The position numbers were made by a program, and so were the translations under genes. 64,000 nt of DNA from Saccharothrix syringae (GTDB lineage: Bacteria > Actinomycetota > Actinomycetes > Mycobacteriales > Pseudonocardiaceae). The DNA is taken from positions 620,001 through 684,000 of the forward strand of contig NZ_CP034550.1 of assembly GCF_009498035.1 (NCBI RefSeq). The letters run 5' to 3'. This document shows, in pieces, positions 1 to 9,009 of the stretch; positions within the stretch are counted from its first letter, which is position 1, and each line of letters begins with the position of its first letter. The notes beneath the pieces are model-generated. The model saw only the letters and a list, made by a program, of their open reading frames with translations, was not told where the DNA came from and made no database searches.

Positions 1-81
1 CACCGCCCCGGCCGGCGCACCACTGGTCTTTCGTTTCGGGGTGGTGGTGGGTCTTGCCGGTGGGGGTATGCCGGTGGCGCG

Positions 82-770
82 CGCCACCTGACCGCGAAGC
101 AGCGGGCCCGGTTCGAGGCCGCGGAGCCGTGCGCCCGGGACGTCGGTCCGCCGCAGGCCGCACGGCTGGGACGAGGAGCAGGGCTGGACCCCGGCCCGGG
201 CCGCGCTGGTCGTCGCCCGGCGTTTCCCCGTGCGGTTCAGCCCGGCGCAGACCTGGCGGATCCCGCGGCAGGTGGGCTTCACGCCGCGGCTGCCGGCGCA
301 CCGGTCGGCCGAGCGCGACGAGCACCGGGCGGCCACCTGGACGCGCACGACCCGGCCCCGGGCGGGAAAAGAGCGACCGCCCGGGACGCGTGGCCGTGCT
401 TCGCCGGCGAATCCGGGCAGCTGCGCCCACCGACGGCCCGCACCCGGGCTTGGCGCCGGACACCGGTGCTGCGGGTGCGCACCGCCGGCAAGGCGCGCCT
501 GCCCCTGGCCGGCCTGCCCTGCCGCAAACCCGGCCACCGCACCCGGCTGATCTGCCGGATGACGGGCCACCGCGGCCAGGCAGGCGAGAAGAAGGGCTTC
601 CGGAAACCGGACTTCGCCGCCCTGCTCGCCGCCCTCGCGCGCGGCCTGACCGGCCTCGCCCCTGCGACAGCGACGCCCTGGCCGCGGCGGTCCGCACCCG
701 CCTCGAACACCCGCACCACCGGCCCGACCCGCTCAACGGCTTCGTCGCGCAAACCGGCCCCATCACCAGG
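82..770 (+). pseudogene. Decayed IS630-family transposase
   Basis: Broken remains of an IS630/Tc1-type DDE transposase. Three reading frames must be stitched together. Frame 1 near 82-102 gives an N-terminal HLTAKQR. Frame 2 at 182-350 gives the winged-helix part (GWTPARAALVVARRF, then PAHRSAERDEHRAATW). Frame 1 at 388-660 gives the first catalytic strand (CFAGESGQL, then CRKPGHRTRLICRM and GEKKGFRKPDF). Frame 3 from about 660 gives the C-terminal DALAAAVRTRLEH...PLNGFVAQTG. The central part with the second catalytic Asp and the usual LPPYAPELNPVE block is missing between the last two segments, so the enzyme is inactive. At least two frameshifts and one internal deletion are visible. No terminal inverted repeats were identified. 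Confidence 0.8.
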
Positions 771-837
771 CCACCACGACGTCACCCTGAGCCGAAGGAT
801 CAGTACCGGCCCGCGCAAGTCCCACCGGCCGGCCACC

Positions 838-3800
838 TCACGGGCAGGGCGGCTCGTAGTCCAGCTGCGGCAGGTGCTCGTACCACAGCTCCGCGGTCAA
901 CGTGCCCCTGGTCCTGGCGCAGATCCGCTGGATCACGTGGTCCAGGTCGAGGTCCCACATCCGCACCGTGGTGTCCGTGCTGGAGGAGGCGACCATCGTC
1001 CCGTCGGGGCTGAACTCGGCGCCGCGCAGCGCGCCGCCGTGCCCGCTCAGCACATCACCCACCCGGAACGGCCGCTGCGGGTTCCGCACGTTCCACAGCA
1101 GGATCGTGCGGTCCTCCCCGCCACTGGCCAGGGACTGCCCGTCGGGGCTGAAGTCCACCGTCACCGCACCCTCGACGTGACCGGTCAGCGGCTCGCCGAT
1201 AGCCCTGGCCCGGTTCGGCGCGCTCAGGTCCCACAACCGGATGGTCTTGTCGTCGCCCGCGGTGGCGAGCAGCTTGCCGTCCGGGCTGATGTCGCCCGCG
1301 CGCACCGCGCCGGTGTGCCCGCGCAGCGGCTGCCCGAGCGGCTGGGCGGCCGCCGGGTCGGCCACGTTCCACAGCCGCACGGTCTGGTCCGCCCCGCCGG
1401 TGACCAGCGTCCGGCCGTCCGGGGTGAAATCGGCGAGGTGCACGTACCCCACGTGCCCGACGAGCGCCTGCCCGAGCGGCCTCGGGTGCTCCCGGTCACC
1501 GATGTCCCACAGCTGCACCGAGTTGTCGTCGTGGCCGGTGACCAGGACCTTCCCGTCGGGGCGGAAGGCCACCGGCGAGCTGTACCGGGTGCCCACCGCG
1601 ATCGGCTCGCCCAGCGGCCGCGGCCGGTCGGGGTCGTCCAGGTCCCACAGCCGCACCATCTTGTCGCTCACGCTGGCCAGCGTGCGCCCGTCGGCGCTCA
1701 GCGCCAGCGACCACACGGGCGCCCCGTGCCGGAGGGACGCGGTCGAGCGCGGCGCGCGCGGGTCGCCCACGTCCCACACCCGGATCACCCCGTCCTCGGC
1801 GGCCGACACCAGGCGCCGGCCGTCGGGGGTGAACCGGGGACCCACGGTGCGGGCGGAGTGCCCGACCATCACCCCGCCCGGCAGCGACCACAGGCGCACG
1901 GCGGCGTCGTGGCTGCCGGTGGCCAGGGTCCGGCCGTCCGGGCTGAACGACACCGCGTAGACGGTGCCGTTGCGCCCGGTCAGGGGCGCGCCGAGGGCCA
2001 GCGGGCGGGCCGGGTTGGTGATGTTCCACAGCCGGGTCGTGCCGTCGGCGGACGCGGAGGCCAGCACCCGCCCGTCGGGGCTGAACGCGATCGACCACAC
2101 GCTGTCGGTGTGCTCGGTCAGCGGGTAGCCCAGCATCCGCGGCGCGGCCGGGTCGGTCAGGTCGAACAGCCGCACGCTCCGGTCCTGGCCGCCCGCGGCC
2201 AGGGTGCGGCCGTCCGGGCTGAACGCGACCGCGCGCACGATGCCGTCGAACCCGCCGATCGGCGTGCCGACCTGCCTGGGCGCGCGGGGGTCGCGCACGT
2301 CGAACACCACGATGGTCCGGTCGTCGCCGCCGGTGGCCAGCAGGGTGCCGTCCGGGCTGAACGCGACCGCGCGCACCTGCCCGGTGTGCCCGCCCAGCGG
2401 GTCGCCCAGCGGTTTCGGGTGGGCCGGGTCGGCCACGTCCCACAACCGCGCGGTGCGGTCGCCGTTCGCGGTGGCCAGCGTCTTCGAGTCCGGGGTGAAC
2501 GCGAGCAGGTAGATGGTGCCGTTGTGCCCGCTCAGGGGTTCGCCGAGCGAGCGGGGCCGGGCCGGGTCGCGCACGTCCCACAGCAGCACGGTCCGGTCGT
2601 CGCCCGCGGTGGCCAGGGTCTTGCCGTCGGGGCTGAACACGGCCGAGGTGACCCAGCTGCGGTGGCCCAGCAGCGGCGAGCCCAGCGGCTTCGGGTCGTC
2701 CGGGTCGCGCAGGTCCCACAGCCGCACGGTCTGGTCGTAGCCGGCCGTGGCCAGGGTCCTGCCGTCGGGGGAGAAGGAGGTCAGGTACACCGGGCCGGTG
2801 TGCCCGAGCAGCGGCGCGGCCAGCGGCGCGGTCTGCGTGGACAGCAGGCGGGTGCGCACCTCGGGGTCGTCCGGGCGCATCCGGTGGGCGATCAGGTCGA
2901 GCTGCGCCGACAGCGACGGGTCGCTCTCCTCCAGCCGGTCGGCCTGGGCCACGACCTGCCGGAACACCGCGTCGTCGCGCTGCCGCACGGCCACCACGGC
3001 GGCGCCGGCCGCGATCAGCGCGAGCACGACCACGAACGCCACCGCCGCGCGCACGCTCCACGCGGCGCGCCTGCGGTGCTGCGTGGACACGGCGAGGAAG
3101 TCCTGCGCGGTGCCGGTCACCCCGCCGGGCCCGGCGGCGTCCGCCCAGTGCCGCGCGGTCTCCAGCCGCGCGCCCCGGTAGAGCAGGGAGGCGTCGCGCT
3201 CCTGGGCCGCCCAGGTCGCCGCGTCCTCCTCCAGCCGCTGCCGCAGCAGCTGGCCCTCGCGGTCCTGGTCGATCCAGCTGCGCAGCCGGGGCCAGGCTTG
3301 GAGCAGCGCCTCGTGGGTGATCTCCACCGAGCCCGCGTCGAGGGTGACCAGGCGGGCGCGGGCCAGCGTCTCCAGCGCCTGCTCGCCCGCCGCCCGGTTG
3401 GCGGTCTGCTCGACCAGCTCGTGCCGGGTGGAGCGCCGCCGCGTGTCCTGGGTGTCCTCGCCGACCCGGACCAGGCGCAGCAGCAGCGGCCGGGCGGCCT
3501 GCTGGGCCTCGGGCACGAGGTCGGCCCACGCGCGTTCGGCGGTGGCGGCGACCGCGCCCTGGATGCCGCCCGCCGACCGGTAGCCGGCGATGGTCAGCTT
3601 GCCCGCCTGCCTGCGCTGCCAGGTGGCCAGCAGGGCGTGGGAGAGCAGCGGCAGCGCGCCCGCGTCGTAGGCGCCCTGGCCGGTGCGGGGCTGCGGGCCG
3701 AGGCTGCGCACGCCCAGGTCGCGCAGCATCAGCTCGATCAGGCCCGGCTCCAGTTGCAGGCCCGCCGCCCTCGCTGGCCGCGACACCGCCTCGCGCAGCT

Positions 3801-4896
3801 CGGCCGAGGTCATCGGGCCCAGCACCATCTGCCGGTCCTGCAGCGCGTCGGCCAGCTCGGGGAAGGCCAGGCAGCGGCCGTAGAAGTCGGCCCGCACGCC
3901 CACCAGCACCAGGGCGGGCGGCGTGCCGCCGGGGTGGGCGGGCGTGGACGCCACGTGCAGGGCCTGCACGAACACCTGCACCCGGCTCTCGTCGTGGGTC
4001 AGGGTGAAGGCTTCCTCGAACTGGTCGACGAGCACCACGACCCGCTCGGCGCCGTGCCGCTCGGCGTGCGCGGCGAAGGCGGCCCGGATCTGGGCGGCGA
4101 ACCGCGCCACGCCCAGCAGGGGCTGCCCGAGGAAGGTGTCCGGACCGGGCCCGCCCGCCTCCGGGTCGTGCTCCAGCCCGTCCAGGCTGAGCGCCACGTC
4201 CAGCACGTCGGCCAGTTCCGGGATCTGCTTGACGAGTTCCCCGACCGGGTCGCCGCCGGGCGTGAGGACGATCGTCGGCCATTTCCCGGAGTTCTCGACG
4301 TCCAGTTCGCCGCGGCGAATCGCGGGAATGACGCCGGCGCGCACGAGGGAGGATTTACCGGCGCCCGAGGCGCCGACCAGCATCACTATTCCGCCGCTTT
4401 CCGCGGCGTCGCACAAACGGGACACCAGTGCGGCGGTGCTGCGTTCCCGGCCGAAGAACCAGTTCGAATCCTCGGGTTGGAAGGCGGCCAGTCCGCGGTA
4501 GGGGCAGACCCCGATCTCGTCGGAGCTCGGCGGCTCCTCGTCCTCGGGCGACGACGCCGGGCTCGCCAGCGCCTCCTCCCACAGCGACCGCCACGCGTCG
4601 AGGTCGTACAGGCCGGGTGCGGCGGGCTGCGGGTGGGCCTTCCGCGCCTCTCCGACGAGGACTTCGAGGACTACCGAGAGTGCCGAGAACCGGGCCGGGA
4701 CGTTGCGCCCGCGGCGCCAGTCGCTGACCCGCTGGGCGGTCGCGCGGACCGGTCGGCCGCGCTCGTCGGTGCGCCGCGCGCGGCCGACGGACTCGGTCAC
4801 CCGCTTCAGCGGCGGGTCGCCGGCTTCGGCGTAGAGCAGCGCGAACCGCTCCGCGAAAAGGGCGCGGGGACCCGACCCCCGACCGGAAGCAGTCAT
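838..4896 (-). CDS. HTH-nSTAND NTPase with 14 WD40 repeats
   Basis: A 1352-residue predicted signalling NTPase. Residues 1-85 resemble an HTH module (RVSDWRRGRNVP). Next comes a Novel-STAND domain opened by CPYRGLAAF at 131, with Walker A GASGAGKSS (175-183) and Walker B VVVLVDQFEE (about 286-295). One hydrophobic segment (AVAFVVVLALIAAGAAVV, about 610-640) precedes fourteen WD40 repeats (SPDG...LATAG...D.TVRLWD) from about residue 695. Fourteen repeats would fit two seven-bladed propellers. The ATG at 4896 is chosen because GAGGAGG lies about 11 bases upstream and the HTH starts there; the frame stays open further upstream without protein-like sequence. STAND proteins sense a ligand through the repeat domain and oligomerise on NTP binding. 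The ligand and output are unknown. It stands alone, with no partner gene in the same direction. Confidence 0.85.
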   Translation of the reverse strand: MTASGRGSGPRALFAERFALLYAEAGDPPLKRVTESVGRARRTDERGRPVRATAQRVSDWRRGRNVPARFSALSVVLEVLVGEARKAHPQPAAPGLYDLDAWRSLWEEALASPASSPEDEEPPSSDEIGVCPYRGLAAFQPEDSNWFFGRERSTAALVSRLCDAAESGGIVMLVGASGAGKSSLVRAGVIPAIRRGELDVENSGKWPTIVLTPGGDPVGELVKQIPELADVLDVALSLDGLEHDPEAGGPGPDTFLGQPLLGVARFAAQIRAAFAAHAERHGAERVVVLVDQFEEAFTLTHDESRVQVFVQALHVASTPAHPGGTPPALVLVGVRADFYGRCLAFPELADALQDRQMVLGPMTSAELREAVSRPARAAGLQLEPGLIELMLRDLGVRSLGPQPRTGQGAYDAGALPLLSHALLATWQRRQAGKLTIAGYRSAGGIQGAVAATAERAWADLVPEAQQAARPLLLRLVRVGEDTQDTRRRSTRHELVEQTANRAAGEQALETLARARLVTLDAGSVEITHEALLQAWPRLRSWIDQDREGQLLRQRLEEDAATWAAQERDASLLYRGARLETARHWADAAGPGGVTGTAQDFLAVSTQHRRRAAWSVRAAVAFVVVLALIAAGAAVVAVRQRDDAVFRQVVAQADRLEESDPSLSAQLDLIAHRMRPDDPEVRTRLLSTQTAPLAAPLLGHTGPVYLTSFSPDGRTLATAGYDQTVRLWDLRDPDDPKPLGSPLLGHRSWVTSAVFSPDGKTLATAGDDRTVLLWDVRDPARPRSLGEPLSGHNGTIYLLAFTPDSKTLATANGDRTARLWDVADPAHPKPLGDPLGGHTGQVRAVAFSPDGTLLATGGDDRTIVVFDVRDPRAPRQVGTPIGGFDGIVRAVAFSPDGRTLAAGGQDRSVRLFDLTDPAAPRMLGYPLTEHTDSVWSIAFSPDGRVLASASADGTTRLWNITNPARPLALGAPLTGRNGTVYAVSFSPDGRTLATGSHDAAVRLWSLPGGVMVGHSARTVGPRFTPDGRRLVSAAEDGVIRVWDVGDPRAPRSTASLRHGAPVWSLALSADGRTLASVSDKMVRLWDLDDPDRPRPLGEPIAVGTRYSSPVAFRPDGKVLVTGHDDNSVQLWDIGDREHPRPLGQALVGHVGYVHLADFTPDGRTLVTGGADQTVRLWNVADPAAAQPLGQPLRGHTGAVRAGDISPDGKLLATAGDDKTIRLWDLSAPNRARAIGEPLTGHVEGAVTVDFSPDGQSLASGGEDRTILLWNVRNPQRPFRVGDVLSGHGGALRGAEFSPDGTMVASSSTDTTVRMWDLDLDHVIQRICARTRGTLTAELWYEHLPQLDYEPPCP

Positions 4897-5485
4897 CCGC
4901 GGCGAGCCTCCTCGCGTCCGGTCTTCCGGACCGGAAAACCGGGTGTGAGCGCTTGAACAGGTCTTTTGTGGACCGGTGGTGCCCCAGGCAGTCCACCCTA
5001 ACGACTTCGAGTGCGAAGCTCGCCCCGACGTTCCCGAGATGTCGCGGACGGGGTGGGAGGGGATCGGTCGAAGTGGTTTTGCAGGCAACTACGGCTATCG
5101 GCGGCGGTGTCCCGGCTGAGGGGTCCTGGGGGTCTTCTCAGCGGTGCGCGCCGAACCGGCCCGGTCGGTGGAACGGCGCGGCGACCTGCCATGCCGACCG
5201 CGGCTGACGTCGGTCCGACCGGTGCGTTACCGGTCACGGCCCGTGAGGACCGGGGGTTCCCCGGTGGAGCGCGGGTCTGCCCGATCCTGCGGACCGTGCT
5301 GGACGCGCACGGTCGGGGACGGGCCGAGGTGAGGCTGGACCTGCTCGCCCGCCTCGTCGTCCCGCTGCCGGGGTGACCCGGCGGCCGACCGAGTGGGCGC
5401 GCACAGCGCGGTGCGGGTCCGACCCGGTCCCCTCGATGTCGCATTTCCGCCAGCCAACGGCGCCGCGTTGGTCGATGCTGGTGCG
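4897..5485. other. Intergenic region with short inverted repeats
   Basis: No convincing gene. Frames open here have no recognisable protein features. Two small inverted repeats occur: GACCGGT/ACCGGTC at 5217-5235, and CCAACG/CGTTGG at 5454-5471. The second sits 14 bases before the chosen GTG of the Ada-AlkA gene and could be an operator for that damage-response gene (inference). Confidence 0.4.
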
Positions 5486-6943
5486 GTGCACGAAGACGCG
5501 GAACGCTGCGCCAGGGCGGTGCGGTCCAAAGACGCCAGGTTCGACGGGTGGTTCTTCACCGGGGTGCTGACCACCGGGATCTATTGTCGGCCGAGTTGTC
5601 CGGTGGCGCCGCCCAAGGTCGAGAACATGCGGTTCTACCCGAGTGCGGCGGCGGCGCAACAAGCCGGTTTCCGGGCGTGCAAGAGGTGTCGGCCCGACGC
5701 GTCGCCGGGTTCGCCGTTGTGGAACCACCGCGCGGACGCCGTGGCCAAGGCGATGCGGATGATCGCCGACGGCGTGGTCGACCGCGAGGGCGTGCCCGGT
5801 CTGGCCGCCGGGCTCGGCTACAGCGTCCGCCAGCTCGAACGCCTGCTGCTCGCCGAACTGGGCGCGGGTCCCCTCGCGCTGGCCCGGGCGCAGCGCGCGC
5901 AGACCGCCCGGCTGCTGATCGAGACCACGTCGCTGCCCATGGCCGAGGTGGCGCAGGCGGCCGGGTTCGCCAGCGTGCGCGCGTTCAACGAGACGGTGCG
6001 CGAGGTCTTCGCCCTGTCGCCGACCGACCTGCGCGCCCGCCGGGGCCCCGTGCCGGAGGCACCCGGCGCGCTGTCGCTGCGGCTGCCGTTCCGCGCGCCG
6101 CTGTGCCCGGACAACCTGTTCGGCCACCTGGCGGCGACCGGCGTGCCCGGCGTCGAGGAGTGGCGTGACGGCGCCTACCGGCGCACCCTGCGCCTGCCGC
6201 ACGGGCACGGCGTGGTGTCGCTGAGCCCGCGACCGGACCACGTGGCGTGCCGGCTGTCCCTGGGGGACCTGCGGGACCTGTCGATCGCCATCGCCCGCTG
6301 CCGCCGGCTGCTGGACCTCGACGCCGACCCGGTGGCCGTGGACGACCAGCTCCGCGCGGACCCGCTGCTGGCGCCGGTGGTCGACCGGGCACCGGGCCGC
6401 CGCGTGCCGGGCACGGTGGACGCGGCGGAGTTCGCCGTCCGGGCCCTGCTGGGCCAGCAGGTGTCCACGGCCGCGGCCCGCACCCACGCTGCCCGCCTGG
6501 TCACCGCGGTGGGCGACCCGGTCGAGGACGTGGGCCTCACCCACCTGTTCCCCACCCCGCGGGCGCTGGCCGAGCTGGACCCCGCGGTGCTCGCCGTGCC
6601 CGCGTCGCGCCGGACCGCGTTCCGGGCCCTGGTCACCGCCCTGGCCGACGGCTCGCTCGACCTGGGCGTCGGCGCCGACTGGGACAAGGCGCGCGCCGAC
6701 CTGCTCGCCCTGCCCGGCATCGGCCCGTGGACCGTCGAGGTCGTCGCGATGCGCGCGCTGGGCGACCCGGACGCGTTCATCCCCACCGACCTGGGCGTCC
6801 GGGTGGCCGCCCGGACCCTCGGCCTCCCCGGCACCCCCGCCGCCCTGGTGCGGCGGGCCCAGGCGTGGCGCCCCTGGCGGGCCTACGCCGTCCAGTACCT
6901 CTGGGCGACCGGTGACCACGCGGTCAACCGGCTGCCCGCGTGA
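5486..6943 (+). CDS. alkA: Ada-type regulator / AlkA DNA glycosylase fusion
   Basis: A 485-residue alkylation-damage protein. It begins with an Ada zinc domain whose four cysteines are visible (GIYCRPSCP, then FRACKRCRPD); in Ada proteins one of these accepts a methyl group from phosphotriesters. An AraC-type HTH follows (residues about 85-190: LAAGLGYSVRQLERLL, MAEVAQAAGFASVRAFN). The C-terminal half is an AlkA N-domain plus HhH-GPD glycosylase core (LPGIGPWTVEVVAMRALG, then TDLGV holding the likely catalytic Asp), which excises 3-methyladenine-type bases. GTG 5486 is chosen because family members start with HEDAERC at this point. Ogt follows 18 bp downstream, so the two form a repair operon probably induced by methylation damage. 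Confidence 0.9.
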   Translation: MHEDAERCARAVRSKDARFDGWFFTGVLTTGIYCRPSCPVAPPKVENMRFYPSAAAAQQAGFRACKRCRPDASPGSPLWNHRADAVAKAMRMIADGVVDREGVPGLAAGLGYSVRQLERLLLAELGAGPLALARAQRAQTARLLIETTSLPMAEVAQAAGFASVRAFNETVREVFALSPTDLRARRGPVPEAPGALSLRLPFRAPLCPDNLFGHLAATGVPGVEEWRDGAYRRTLRLPHGHGVVSLSPRPDHVACRLSLGDLRDLSIAIARCRRLLDLDADPVAVDDQLRADPLLAPVVDRAPGRRVPGTVDAAEFAVRALLGQQVSTAAARTHAARLVTAVGDPVEDVGLTHLFPTPRALAELDPAVLAVPASRRTAFRALVTALADGSLDLGVGADWDKARADLLALPGIGPWTVEVVAMRALGDPDAFIPTDLGVRVAARTLGLPGTPAALVRRAQAWRPWRAYAVQYLWATGDHAVNRLPA

Positions 6944-6961
6944 AAGGAAGAGCGAGGAGCG

Positions 6962-7453
6962 ATGACCCACACCGTGGTCGACAGCCCCGTCGGCCCCCTG
7001 ACGCTGGTCGCGCACCGCGGCGCGCTGTCCGGCCTCTACATGACCGACCAGCGGCACCGCCCGGCCCAGGAGACGTTCGGCCCGGAGGACGCCGCGCCGT
7101 TCGGCGAGGTGGAGGCGCAACTGGCGCAGTACTTCGCCGGCGAGCGCACGTCGTTCGACCTGGAGGTGGACCTGATCGGCACGCCGTTCCAGCGGATGGT
7201 CTGGCAGGCCCTGTGCGACATCCCCTACGGGGAGACCGTGTCGTACGGCGAGCTGGCGGCCAGGCTGGGCCGCCCGACCGCCGCCAGGGCCGTCGGCCTG
7301 GCCAACGGCAAGAACCCGATCAGCATCGTGGTGCCCTGCCACCGGGTGGTGGGCTCGACCGGCGACCTGACCGGCTACGGCGGCGGCCTGGCCCGCAAGC
7401 GCCACCTGCTGGACTTCGAACGAGGCGCCCACCCGGCCCTGCTGCCCCTTTGA
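6962..7453 (+). CDS. ogt: Methylated-DNA--protein-cysteine methyltransferase
   Basis: A 163-residue O6-alkylguanine-DNA alkyltransferase that transfers the alkyl group from damaged guanine irreversibly to its own cysteine. The active-site PCHRV motif is present (ISIVVPCHRVVGS), preceded by the DNA-binding helix region (YGETVSYGELAARLGRPTAARAVG) and followed by the usual LTGYGGGLARKRHLL. Length is normal for the family. A GAGGAG ribosome site lies just before the ATG. It follows the Ada-AlkA gene by 18 bp and is probably co-transcribed. Confidence 0.93.
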   Translation: MTHTVVDSPVGPLTLVAHRGALSGLYMTDQRHRPAQETFGPEDAAPFGEVEAQLAQYFAGERTSFDLEVDLIGTPFQRMVWQALCDIPYGETVSYGELAARLGRPTAARAVGLANGKNPISIVVPCHRVVGSTGDLTGYGGGLARKRHLLDFERGAHPALLPL

Positions 7454-7455
7454 GC

Positions 7456-7590
7456 GGGTGTCCCTCCGCGCCCGCTGTCCCTCCGCGCCCGCTGTCCCTC
7501 TGACCCCGCTGTCCCTCCGCGCCCGCTGTCCCTCTGACCCCGCTGTCCTCCTGACCCCGCCGTCCCTTTGACCCCGCTGTCCCTCTGACC
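7456..7590. repeat. 17-bp degenerate tandem repeat, 8 copies
   Basis: Eight head-to-tail 17-bp units start three bases after the ogt stop codon. Two variants alternate: CGCTGTCCCTCCGCGCC and CGCTGTCCCTCTGACCC, with point changes in the first, sixth and seventh copies. The period is not a multiple of three and there is no gene here, so this is a non-coding minisatellite. Its function is unknown. Confidence 0.9.
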
Positions 7591-7644
7591 TGACCCCACT
7601 GCCCCACGGGACCGAGCCCGCGCCCGTCCCCCTCGCCCACCTCG

Positions 7645-7698
7645 CCCTCTCACCGACAAAAGAAGTTGTCTTGACAACTCCAGTTGTCGGTGAGAGGG
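7645..7698 (+). promoter_or_regulatory. Nested palindromic operator of the ArsR-type gene
   Basis: A perfect 15-bp inverted repeat (7645-7659 and 7684-7698, core CACCGACAA/TTGTCGGTG) encloses a second perfect palindrome, AGTTGT-CTTG-ACAACT (7664-7679). A -35-like TTGACA (7671-7676) lies inside the inner palindrome, and the right outer arm runs into the GAGAGGG ribosome site of the gene starting at 7706. This layout suits autorepression by the encoded winged-helix protein (inference). Confidence 0.75.
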
Positions 7699-7705
7699 TT
7701 CCCCC

Positions 7706-8290
7706 ATGCTTGATGTGGCGGTGATCGAGGACCCGGCGACGGCCGAGGTCACGCTGGACCCGGTGCGGATGAGGCTGCTGGCCGAACTCGCCGAGCCGGG
7801 TTCGGCGACGACGCTGGCGGCCAAGGTGGGGCTGCCGCGGCAGAAGGTGAACTACCACCTGCGCCTGCTGGAGCAGCACGGCCTCGTCGAACTGGCCGAG
7901 GAGCGCCGCAGGGGCAACATGACCGAACGGGTCATGCGCGCCACCGCCGCGTCCTACGTCATCTCGCCCGTCGCGCTGTCCGCCGTGCAGCCGGACCCGG
8001 CCCGCGCGCCCGACCGGCTGTCCGCGCGCTGGCTGCTGGCCGTGGCCGCGCGACTGGTCCGGGACGTCGGCAACCTCATCACCGGCGCGTCCAAAGCCGG
8101 TAAGCGCGTCGCCACCTTCGCCGTCGACGGCGAGGTCCGCTTCGCCTCCGCGGCCGACCGGGCGGCGTTCGCCGAAGAGCTCGCGACCACCGTCGCCGGC
8201 CTGGTCGCCAAGTACCACGACGAGTCGGCCGCGGGCGGGCGGGCGCACCGCGTCGTCGTCGCCGTCCACCCCAGCATCCCCGAGGAGTGA
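7706..8290 (+). CDS. ArsR-family winged-helix regulator
   Basis: A 194-residue transcriptional regulator. The N-terminal 80 residues form an ArsR-type winged helix (LDPVRMRLLAELAEPGSAT, VGLPRQKVNYHLRLLEQHG, LVELAEERRRGN). The C-terminal half has no metal-binding cysteines that I can see, so a metal-sensing role is unlikely. It is the first gene of an apparent four-gene operon (SRPBCC, DUF998, hydrolase). In this arrangement ArsR proteins next to SRPBCC genes usually control the operon. The strong palindromes upstream are its probable operator. Confidence 0.85.
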   Translation: MLDVAVIEDPATAEVTLDPVRMRLLAELAEPGSATTLAAKVGLPRQKVNYHLRLLEQHGLVELAEERRRGNMTERVMRATAASYVISPVALSAVQPDPARAPDRLSARWLLAVAARLVRDVGNLITGASKAGKRVATFAVDGEVRFASAADRAAFAEELATTVAGLVAKYHDESAAGGRAHRVVVAVHPSIPEE

Positions 8291-8292
8291 CG

Positions 8293-9009
8293 ATGGGTCA
8301 CGCGTTCGAAGAGAGTGCCGAGGCCGAGCTGGACGGCGTGACCCCGGAGCAGGTCTGGGACGCCATCGCCACCGGCCCCGGCATCGACTCCTGGTTCATG
8401 GGCCGCAACGAGGTCGAGCCCGGCGCCGCGGTGCGGCAGGCGTTCGGCGAGTACCGGCCCGAGCACCCGGTCACCGCCTGGGAACCCGGCCGGCGCCTGG
8501 CCTTCGGCGGCGAGAAGGCCCCGGACGGCCGGTTCGTCGCCTACGAGTACCTGATCGAGGGCAGGGCCGGCGGCAGCACGGTCGTCCGCATGGTCACCAG
8601 CGGCTTCCTGCCCGGCGACGACTGGGAGGAGGAGTTCGAGGCCATGCTGGCGGGCGGCGCGATGTTCTGGCACACCCTCGTCACCTACCTGCGCCACTAC
8701 GCCGGCCGCACCGCGCGCCCGGTCACCGCCTTCGGCCCGCCGATCACCGACTGGCCCGCGACGTGGACGCGCCTCGGCCACCGGCTGGGCCTGTACCGCG
8801 CGCCGCGCACCGGCGACGAGGTCACCCTCGACGGCACCCCGGGGGTCGTCTACCACGCCAACTCGCAGACCGCCGGCATCCGCACCGCCGACGCCGTGTA
8901 CCGCTTCTTCCAGGGCATGGGCGGCACGCTGACCGCGATGCACCACGTCTTCACCGACGACGGCCGCGACGAGCGGGCGTGGATCGCCTGGATGGCGGAC
9001 CTGGCATGA
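8293..9009 (+). CDS. SRPBCC (AHSA1-like) domain protein
   Basis: A 238-residue protein of the START/SRPBCC hydrophobic-ligand-binding fold, AHSA1 subgroup (AEAELDGVTPEQVWDAIATG, IDSWFMG, WEPGRRLAFGGEK). GAGGAG ends directly at a possible GTG at 8287, leaving no spacing, so the ATG at 8293 with a 6-base spacing is preferred. The start lies just after the ArsR stop, and the stop overlaps the next start (ATGA), so translation is coupled. The ligand is unknown. ArsR-SRPBCC pairing is common in actinobacteria. Confidence 0.82.
   Translation: MGHAFEESAEAELDGVTPEQVWDAIATGPGIDSWFMGRNEVEPGAAVRQAFGEYRPEHPVTAWEPGRRLAFGGEKAPDGRFVAYEYLIEGRAGGSTVVRMVTSGFLPGDDWEEEFEAMLAGGAMFWHTLVTYLRHYAGRTARPVTAFGPPITDWPATWTRLGHRLGLYRAPRTGDEVTLDGTPGVVYHANSQTAGIRTADAVYRFFQGMGGTLTAMHHVFTDDGRDERAWIAWMADLA

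Noticed and set aside
466..4956. A 1496-codon open frame on the plus strand
   Set aside because: It lies opposite the WD40 gene. The minus-strand product has clear Walker and WD40 motifs, while the plus product is Gln/Arg/Val-rich noise from high third-position GC.
7456..7590. CRISPR array
   Set aside because: Units are 17 bp head to tail without spacers; no cas genes nearby. The same holds for 63928-64000.
5234..8269. A 1011-codon open frame on the minus strand
   Set aside because: It covers alkA, ogt and the ArsR gene in antisense and shows only Arg/Gly/His-rich sequence without domains.
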